From Gemmatimonadota bacterium (GTDB lineage Bacteria; Gemmatimonadota; Gemmatimonadetes; Gemmatimonadales; Gemmatimonadaceae), in assembly GCA_031127185.1 (NCBI GenBank), contig JARIET010000105.1, positions 1 through 8,870 on the forward strand: a stretch of 8,870 nt of DNA. Reading direction: 5' to 3'. Shown here in pieces: positions 1-5,241 of the stretch. Position numbers and translations under genes: made by a program. Each line of letters opens with the position of its first letter. The first letter of the stretch is position 1. The notes under the pieces are model-generated. The model ran no database searches, was not told where the DNA came from, and saw only the letters and a list, made by a program, of their open reading frames with translations.

Positions 1-1841
1 TCGGTGCCTACGACCACCTGCAGTCCCTGGCCGAGGCCGGCGTCGGTTGTATCAAGATCGAGGGACGCAAAAAGAAACCCGAGTACGTGGCAACCGTGAC
101 CCGAGCCTATCGCGAGTTTCTTGATCGAGTGGAGCAGGGGACGTTCGAACCGCCGCGCATTGAAGAGACTGAGCCGCTCGTTCAGATTTTCTCGCGCGGA
201 TTCACTGGGGGAATGTTCGGCGGGCGCGAAGGGCGCGAGTACATCACGCGGACGCACCCGGACAATCACGGCCTCGACATCGGCGTGGTGGTCGAATCGC
301 GCAGCGGCGAGATCGTGATTGAGGTGCGCTACGCCGTCAATGAAGGGGATGGCCTCGGGTTCGAACCGGCCGCTGGCGCGGCACCGTCCGAAACAGTCGG
401 CTTCTCGGTTCGTTCCGTTCGCACGGTCGCTGAGGGGCCGCCACTGCGGCAGTCACTCGCCGCACCGAAACCGGTGCCCGTCGGTTGGCGCGTTGTCCGT
501 ACGGCAGACGTCGAGCTGCTGGCCGGCGCGCGGGGATCTTTCGCGTCAGTTCAGACACCTGCTGCGGAATCGCGAAAAGCCCTGCGAGTGCGTGCATTCG
601 GAAACGCCGGCGGCCCGCTCAAGCTGGCCTTCACGACCGAAGGTGACACTGAAATAGTCGAGTCGGTGGAACCTCTCCGTCCGGCAACCGCGCACCCGCT
701 CGGCGAGCCCAAGCTGCGGGAGCAACTCGGACGGCTCGGCGGAACGCCGTTTGCGCTGACCTCTGTCGATGTTCGCGCACTCGGCTCTGGACTGTTCATA
801 CCGGTGAGTGAGCTCAACCGGATGCGTCAGGCGGCGGTGGCGGCGCTCGCCGAGCGTCGCGGCTGGAGTGCGGCCGAACGGCGCGCCGCGCGTGCGACGC
901 AGATCGCAGGGTCGATACGGCTTCCCGACACGCCAGGCCAAGCCGTTGCCGGCAGAGACGGCGCGGTGCGACCGGACGCGGACACGCCGCGACTCGTCGC
1001 CGAAGTCTGTCGGATCGACGATGCCCGCGCCGCGGCTGATGCTGGCGCGACCGAGGTTGTACTTGATCCGTTTATTCGCCACCCAACGCCACCGCGTGCA
1101 CGCGTGCTGGCGCTGCGCGAAGAACTTGCGGCGCGCGGCGTGCCGCTGCGCCTGCGCACGCCCAGCGTGGTTCGCCCCGACGACCGTCGGTCCATTGAAC
1201 CATGGCTGGCCACCGGTTTGCCGCTGCTGACGGGACACCTCGGCATTCTCGCAGATGCGGGCGCCACGGGACGCGATGTCGTTGCCGACTATGCCACGAA
1301 CTGCTTCAATCCACATACGGCGCGAGAGTTGTTCCGTTTGGGCGCGAAGCGCATCACGCCATCGGTCGAGCTCACTGCTGAAGAGATGAAGGAGATGGTT
1401 GCCCCGTGGAACGGGGCGGATTTCGAAGTGCTCATTTACGGCCGCCCGGAAGGGATGACCATTGAGCACTGCGTGCTCTCGGCGGCCTTCGATCGCGAAC
1501 CGACGACCTGTCGAGACCTCTGTGTGAAGTCGCACCCGAACGTTGAGCTGACCGACCCAACGGGTTACGTGTTCCCCGTGGCGACGGACAGCGACTGTCG
1601 CAATCGGCTGTTGCACTCGCGCCCGATCGACGGTTCCGAGTTTGTTGGCGATCTCTGGGCGGCAGGAATTCGCGCGTTCCGCCTCGTGTTCAATGTGCCC
1701 GGTGATCGGGTGGGCGACATCACGGGGGCGTTTCGGCACCTGGTCGATTCGCTCGCCGCGGGCGCGGGCGCAGACCCGTCTGCGGTCCGCAACGTGGTCG
1801 GGCGCGAGTACACCCGCGGGCATTTCGAGCGGGCGGTCTAG
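1..1841 (+). CDS. Peptidase U32 family protein, RlhA/YhbU-like, 5' end missing
   Basis: The reading frame is already open at the window edge (first whole codon at base 3) and ends with TAG at 1839-1841, giving 612 visible residues. The first residues include IKIEGRKKKPEYVATVTRAY, the conserved block that closes the U32 barrel, followed by FSRGFTGGMFGG, typical of the linker into the DUF3656-type middle domain. Roughly the last 280 residues look like a second U32-like barrel. It carries YGRPEGMTIEHC, then CRDLC and DSDCRNRLLHS, so four cysteines (codons at 1470, 1509, 1521 and 1596) could bind an iron-sulfur cluster. Long U32 proteins of this type include E. coli RlhA, which hydroxylates C2501 of 23S rRNA; older annotations say 'collagenase-like protease'. 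The usual U32 signature with its own cysteines should lie upstream, outside the window. The family is clear, but the exact substrate cannot be read from the sequence. A recQ-like gene follows after 67 bases. Confidence 0.9.
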   Translation, partial: GAYDHLQSLAEAGVGCIKIEGRKKKPEYVATVTRAYREFLDRVEQGTFEPPRIEETEPLVQIFSRGFTGGMFGGREGREYITRTHPDNHGLDIGVVVESRSGEIVIEVRYAVNEGDGLGFEPAAGAAPSETVGFSVRSVRTVAEGPPLRQSLAAPKPVPVGWRVVRTADVELLAGARGSFASVQTPAAESRKALRVRAFGNAGGPLKLAFTTEGDTEIVESVEPLRPATAHPLGEPKLREQLGRLGGTPFALTSVDVRALGSGLFIPVSELNRMRQAAVAALAERRGWSAAERRAARATQIAGSIRLPDTPGQAVAGRDGAVRPDADTPRLVAEVCRIDDARAAADAGATEVVLDPFIRHPTPPRARVLALREELAARGVPLRLRTPSVVRPDDRRSIEPWLATGLPLLTGHLGILADAGATGRDVVADYATNCFNPHTARELFRLGAKRITPSVELTAEEMKEMVAPWNGADFEVLIYGRPEGMTIEHCVLSAAFDREPTTCRDLCVKSHPNVELTDPTGYVFPVATDSDCRNRLLHSRPIDGSEFVGDLWAAGIRAFRLVFNVPGDRVGDITGAFRHLVDSLAAGAGADPSAVRNVVGREYTRGHFERAV

Positions 1842-1908
1842 CAGCAATACGATGTGATCGCGGTGATTCTGACGGCGACATTCATCTGCGCAGTCACCAT
1901 CGTGCGGG

Positions 1909-3606
1909 GTGCCCCCCACCCTCGATGATGCCCTGGTGACACTGCAGCGTTGGTTCGGCTATTCCACGCTGCGCCCGCCGCAACGTCGCGCCATCAGCGC
2001 GGTGCTGGCTCGACGCGACGTGCTCGTTGTCATGCCCACCGGCGGGGGCAAGTCGCTCTGTTTTCAGGTACCAGCGATGATGCTCGACGGCCTGACCATC
2101 GTGCTCTCGCCCCTCGTGTCGCTGATGAAGGATCAGGTCGACACGCTGGTGCGCAAGGGAATGCCCGCGGTCGGCTTGCACGGCGGGATGACGCCGGGCC
2201 AGCAGGCAGACGCCATCGCGCAGGCCATAAATGGCTCGGCGCGGATGCTGTATGTCGCGCCGGAGCGTCTGGTCGTTGGGAGCACGCTGCGTGCGCTGGC
2301 ACGCGTGAACGTCGCGCTGCTCGCCGTGGACGAAGCACACTGCATTTCGGAATGGGGCCATGAGTTCCGCCCCGCTTATCGTGAGTTGCAGTCCATTCGC
2401 GGACCACTTGGGTCTCCGCCGACAATAGCCCTGACGGCGACAGCCACGCCCGCCGTACGGGATGACATCGCGGCGGTCTGCGGGCTGCGCAACCCGGTGC
2501 GTATATCCGCAGGCTTCGACCGCCCCAACCTCCGATACGCCGTGCATCGCGTGAAAGGCCCGCGTGATCGCGACCGTCGTCTCGCAGAACTGATTCGTAC
2601 AAGGGCGGGCCCCTCAGTGGTTTACGCCCAGACGCGGAGCCGCGTGGAGCGCGTAGCGCGGCGTCTCGTCGACTTCGGCGTCCCGGCGGTTCCATACCAC
2701 GCCGGGCAGGAGGCGGGCCTTCGGCGCGAGACCCAGGATGCTTTCATGCGCGGAGCAGTGGAGGTGATCGTCGCCACCAGCGCATTCGGGATGGGTGTCG
2801 ACAAGCCGAACGTGCGGCTCGTCGTCCACGACGCGATCTCTTCGACCCTCGAGTCGTACTATCAGGAGGCGGGCCGCGCCGGCCGCGACGGTCTCGCATC
2901 CAAGTGTGTGCTGCTCTACGCGCCGTACGACCGCCGATCACCCGAGTACTTCATCGCGGCCACGTCGCCGCCGCGCGATCTCGTGGAGCGGGTTTACTTC
3001 GCGGCACGGCGCGAGGCTGAGGCGCTGCTTCCGGGATGTCCTGCCTGGATTGATGCCGGCGCCTTGGCGCGGCGCCTCAAGGCCCCACCAGCGCAGATCT
3101 CCGGTGCGCTGAGTCTGCTCGTGCGGGCCGGTGCGGTTGTGGAAGAGCGCGGCGACACGAACCGTATCTGGGTTCGCCTCATCGCCACCGACCAGCGTCT
3201 GAGCGCGCTCCGTGACTCTGCGAGCTTTGATCGTCATCTCGTCAGGGAACTCTGGCGCGCGTCCCGCGGTGCAATCCGCACCGGCGCCATGGTTGATGTT
3301 GCGGCCCTGCAGCCGGGACTCGGCGGGGTAGGGCTCGCCAGCGCGCTCGATGCGATGATGCGCGACGCCATTCTGGTCTGGGAGCGGCCGCATGCCGGCA
3401 CGCGTCTCACGGACTCAGCGCGGTCGTTGGAAAGCTGGGGAATTGACTGGGCCGGCGCCGCCGCCCGCCGCAAGGCTTCTGAGGCGCGCCTCGCTGCGAT
3501 GATCCGCTACGCCGAATCGCGCGGCTGCCGGCGTCGCGTACTGTTGGGCTACTTCGGCGACGTGGTGGAGTCGCAGAACTGTGGTGCCTGCGATCGCTGC
3601 CGGTGA
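1909..3606 (+). CDS. recQ: ATP-dependent DNA helicase, RecQ family
   Basis: This 565-residue superfamily 2 helicase unwinds DNA 3' to 5' in recombination and replication-fork repair. All core motifs are present in order: motif 0 FGYSTLRPPQ (16-25), Walker A MPTGGGKSLCFQVPA (42-56), DEAH (141-144) running into the RecQ aromatic-rich loop CISEWGHEFRPAYREL (145-160), motif III ALTATATPA (174-182), motif V VIVATSAFGMGVDKPN (286-301) and motif VI YYQEAGRAGRDG (317-328). After the helicase core comes a winged-helix-like stretch (about 355-425). The zinc site is at the extreme C-terminus: Cys540, Cys558, Cys561 and Cys564, two residues from the stop. E. coli RecQ has the zinc site directly after the core and adds an HRDC domain, which is absent here. 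The start is GTG at 1909; the frame is closed by TGA at 1870-1872 and no ATG or GTG lies between. No Shine-Dalgarno is visible. It probably belongs to the same transcript as the U32 gene before it. Confidence 0.95.
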   Translation: MPPTLDDALVTLQRWFGYSTLRPPQRRAISAVLARRDVLVVMPTGGGKSLCFQVPAMMLDGLTIVLSPLVSLMKDQVDTLVRKGMPAVGLHGGMTPGQQADAIAQAINGSARMLYVAPERLVVGSTLRALARVNVALLAVDEAHCISEWGHEFRPAYRELQSIRGPLGSPPTIALTATATPAVRDDIAAVCGLRNPVRISAGFDRPNLRYAVHRVKGPRDRDRRLAELIRTRAGPSVVYAQTRSRVERVARRLVDFGVPAVPYHAGQEAGLRRETQDAFMRGAVEVIVATSAFGMGVDKPNVRLVVHDAISSTLESYYQEAGRAGRDGLASKCVLLYAPYDRRSPEYFIAATSPPRDLVERVYFAARREAEALLPGCPAWIDAGALARRLKAPPAQISGALSLLVRAGAVVEERGDTNRIWVRLIATDQRLSALRDSASFDRHLVRELWRASRGAIRTGAMVDVAALQPGLGGVGLASALDAMMRDAILVWERPHAGTRLTDSARSLESWGIDWAGAAARRKASEARLAAMIRYAESRGCRRRVLLGYFGDVVESQNCGACDRCR

Positions 3607-3637
3607 GCCGTGTTCAGGTGCTGCGATTGGCGTCGAT

Positions 3638-3643
3638 TATCAT
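3638..3643 (+). promoter_or_regulatory. Possible -10 element for a leaderless acyl-CoA dehydrogenase mRNA
   Basis: TATCAT matches the TATAAT consensus at five of six bases and ends six bases before the ATG at 3650. That spacing would start transcription at or near the ATG itself, giving a leaderless mRNA; the lack of any Shine-Dalgarno before this gene fits. There is no good -35 hexamer at 16-18 bases upstream, so this may be chance. Confidence 0.25.
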
Positions 3644-3649
3644 TCTCAA

Positions 3650-4870
3650 ATGCATGACACGTTTTACCTGAACGAACAACACTTCGCTGTCCGCGAAATG
3701 GTCAGCGCCTTCGCGCGTGATGAAGTCGCCCCGGTGGCCTCGCAACACGACGCCGACCAGTCGTTTCCCTGGGCAAACGTCAAGCGGATGGGGGAACTCG
3801 GTCTCCTCGGCATTCCGTGGAGCGAAGACGTCGGCGGTGCTGGCTTCGACACGCTGAGTTTTATCATCGCGATTGAAGAGCTCGCGCGCGTCTGCGCTTC
3901 GCACGCCATCACCATCTCGGCACACACAACGCTCGGCACATCGCCAATCGTGAACTTCGGCACCGAATCGCAGAAGGCGCGCTACGTGCCGCTCCTCGCT
4001 TCAGGCCGTGTGCTCGGCGGATTCGGACTCACTGAGCCCGGCGCAGGCAGCGATGCTGGTGGCACGCGAACGACAGCCGTGAAGAAGGGTGATCACTACC
4101 TCATCAACGGATCCAAGCGGTTTATCACCCACGGTGGAGTCGGTGAGATCTTCGTGATCACGGCGGTGACTGAGCCGGGTGCCGGAACCAAGGGCATCAG
4201 TTCCTTCATCATGACGAAGGAGACCTCGGATCCAGCAGCGGCCGCTGCCCACGGTTTCGGGCATGACAACTCGCTCACGCCAATGCGCGGATTCCGCTCG
4301 GGCAAGAAGGAAGACAAACTTGGCTGGCGCGCCTCCGACACTTGCGAGCTGATCTTCGAGGACGTCGAAGTCCCGGTCGAGAATTTGCTTGGCCCGGAGG
4401 GGAAGGGGTTCACGAACTTCATGCGCACCCTCGATGCGGGCCGCATCGGGATTGCTGCCCTGTCTATCGGCCTCGCGCAGGGCGCGCTCGATCAGTCAGT
4501 GCAGTACGCCGCGACACGGAAGCAGTTCGGCAAGTCGATCGCTGAGTTCCAGGGAATTCATTTCAGCCTGGCCGATATTGCCACCGGTCTCGAGGCGGGG
4601 CGGCATCTCGTGTACCACGCGGCTTGGCTGGCGCAGAACGGGCATCCGTACACCAAGGAAGCGGCGATGGCCAAGCTCTTCTGTTCCGAGCTGGCGATGC
4701 GCGCCACGATTGCAGCGGTGCAGGTGCACGGCGGGTACGGGTACACGCGCGATTACCCGGTTGAGCGCATGATGCGCGATGCCAAGATCGGCGAGATCGG
4801 CGAAGGCACCAGCGAGATCCAGCGCATCGTGATCGCCCGGCAGATCTTCAAGGATCTCGTCCGGATCTGA
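3650..4870 (+). CDS. Acyl-CoA dehydrogenase
   Basis: This 406-residue FAD flavoenzyme oxidises acyl-CoA to 2-enoyl-CoA and passes electrons to electron-transfer flavoprotein, in the cytoplasm. The N-terminal helical domain (1-120) leads into the FAD/acyl contact motif GFGLTEPGAGSD (124-135). KKEDKLGWRASDTCELIFED (219-238) and the C-terminal block RKQFGKSIAEFQGIHF (290-305) are typical of short-chain or branched-chain members. VHGGYGYTRDYPVERMMRDA (359-378) and IGEGTSEIQR (383-392) follow; by alignment with mammalian MCAD, Glu385 is the likely catalytic base. About 20 residues rich in Ala (192-212) are inserted before GFRSGKKEDK, making it longer than the usual ~380. I chose ATG 3650 because the family sequence begins there; an in-frame start at 3581 would overlap recQ and add residues unlike the family. 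It lies 43 bases after recQ. The acyl chain preference cannot be decided: butyryl, isovaleryl and 2-methylbutyryl types look alike at this level. Confidence 0.95.
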   Translation: MHDTFYLNEQHFAVREMVSAFARDEVAPVASQHDADQSFPWANVKRMGELGLLGIPWSEDVGGAGFDTLSFIIAIEELARVCASHAITISAHTTLGTSPIVNFGTESQKARYVPLLASGRVLGGFGLTEPGAGSDAGGTRTTAVKKGDHYLINGSKRFITHGGVGEIFVITAVTEPGAGTKGISSFIMTKETSDPAAAAAHGFGHDNSLTPMRGFRSGKKEDKLGWRASDTCELIFEDVEVPVENLLGPEGKGFTNFMRTLDAGRIGIAALSIGLAQGALDQSVQYAATRKQFGKSIAEFQGIHFSLADIATGLEAGRHLVYHAAWLAQNGHPYTKEAAMAKLFCSELAMRATIAAVQVHGGYGYTRDYPVERMMRDAKIGEIGEGTSEIQRIVIARQIFKDLVRI

Positions 4871-4880
4871 GCCCCCGCTG

Positions 4881-4920
4881 GTGCCGGCGTAGGGCCGCGG
4901 CTCGCACCCCAGCCCGGCAC
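4881..4920 (+). repeat. Inverted repeat after the acyl-CoA dehydrogenase, possible transcript end
   Basis: GTGCCGG at 4881-4887 and CCGGCAC at 4914-4920 are perfect complements separated by 26 GC-rich bases, starting ten bases after the stop codon. There is no T run, so it is not a classical intrinsic terminator; it could stabilise the 3' end or be coincidental in GC-rich DNA. Confidence 0.35.
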
Positions 4921-4924
4921 GCCA

Positions 4925-4954
4925 TTGCGTCCGAGGGCAACGTCCCGTTACAAA
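4925..4954 (+). promoter_or_regulatory. Possible promoter for the RNase E/G transcript
   Basis: TTGCGT (4925-4930) and TACAAA (4949-4954) are separated by 18 bases and resemble -35 and -10 boxes at three and four of six positions. The predicted start, near 4961, would place the 4962-4976 hairpin at the very 5' end of a leader of about 280 bases. The match is weak and rests on spacing plus the locally A-rich patch in a GC-rich region. Confidence 0.25.
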
Positions 4955-4961
4955 TACAGCA

Positions 4962-4976
4962 GCGCCAAAGTGGCGC
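4962..4976 (+). repeat. Short perfect stem-loop in the RNase upstream region
   Basis: GCGCCA (4962-4967) pairs perfectly with TGGCGC (4971-4976) around a three-base loop AAG. It is followed by ATCTTCG rather than a T run, so it is not terminator-like. If transcription starts near 4961 it would be a 5'-terminal hairpin, which commonly protects an mRNA from 5'-end-dependent decay. Confidence 0.4.
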
Positions 4977-5033
4977 ATCTTCGTGTCCGGCAACGGCTTT
5001 GCCTCTGTCGGGTACTTCAACAAGGCTGCAGCA

Positions 5034-5055
5034 GGTGCCACGAACGTCTGGCGCC
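5034..5055 (+). repeat. Stem-loop in the RNase upstream region
   Basis: GGTGCCA (5034-5040) pairs with TGGCGCC (5049-5055) over seven base pairs including one G-T (G-U in RNA) wobble, closing an eight-base loop CGAACGTC. It is the second of three stem-loops between the dehydrogenase and the RNase gene. Confidence 0.4.
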
Positions 5056-5139
5056 GGAACGCTGTGGCCGTCTCCCCAGCCTCGCGACCCACTCCCGGGA
5101 TGCTGACCGCATTCGATCGCACGTTCGGCCGCCTTATGT

Positions 5140-5180
5140 CCGGGCTCATCACGTTCCCCCTGGGGATCGTGGATGTCCGG
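5140..5180 (+). repeat. Long imperfect stem-loop 61 bases before the RNase start codon
   Basis: CCGG (5140-5143) pairs with CCGG (5177-5180). After a GCT/T internal loop, CATCACG (5147-5153) pairs with CGTGGATG (5168-5175) with one bulged G. After a T-T mismatch, TCCC (5155-5158) pairs with GGGA (5163-5166) around loop CCTG. That is 15 base pairs over 41 bases. It has no T tail and lies in the putative leader of the RNase gene, so a role in stability or self-regulation of that mRNA is possible but inferred. Confidence 0.45.
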
Positions 5181-5241
5181 CCGGCTCGCACGTGTCCGAT
5201 CAGCCGCGGCGAGGGAGGCCACCCCCTAATAGCGGTACGCA

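Larger units (their letters stand above)
4871..5241 (+). other. 371-base intergenic region, structured, no identified gene
   Basis: No reading frame here matches a protein family I know. A + frame is open from 4893 through the start of the RNase gene (GTG at 4983), and a - frame is open across the whole region from an ATG at 5242-5240. Neither looks like a normal gene: by my hand count over 4941-5223 the + frame has about 61, 62 and 75 percent GC at codon positions 1, 2 and 3, without the low second-position GC of real genes nearby. The two frames share their wobble column. The region holds an inverted repeat just after the dehydrogenase, a possible promoter, and three good stem-loops before the RNase start, so an RNA leader is the simplest reading. 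I looked for the hallmark conserved motifs of RNase P RNA, tmRNA and SRP RNA and did not find them. Confidence 0.5.

Noticed and set aside
546..1919. Long open frame of 457 codons on the - strand opposite the U32 gene
   Set aside because: It has no recognisable domain, is rich in Arg, His and Gly as expected for an antisense shadow in GC-rich DNA, and the + strand product is a clear family member.
2030..2695. 221-codon - strand frame opposite recQ
   Set aside because: Composition typical of a shadow frame, fully inside the helicase core.
3581..3649. Earlier in-frame start for the acyl-CoA dehydrogenase overlapping recQ
   Set aside because: The 23 extra residues do not resemble the family N-terminus, which begins at 3650.
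4871..5241. Known RNA gene (RNase P RNA, tmRNA, SRP RNA) in the gap
   Set aside because: The conserved signature stretches of these RNAs are not present on inspection of either strand.
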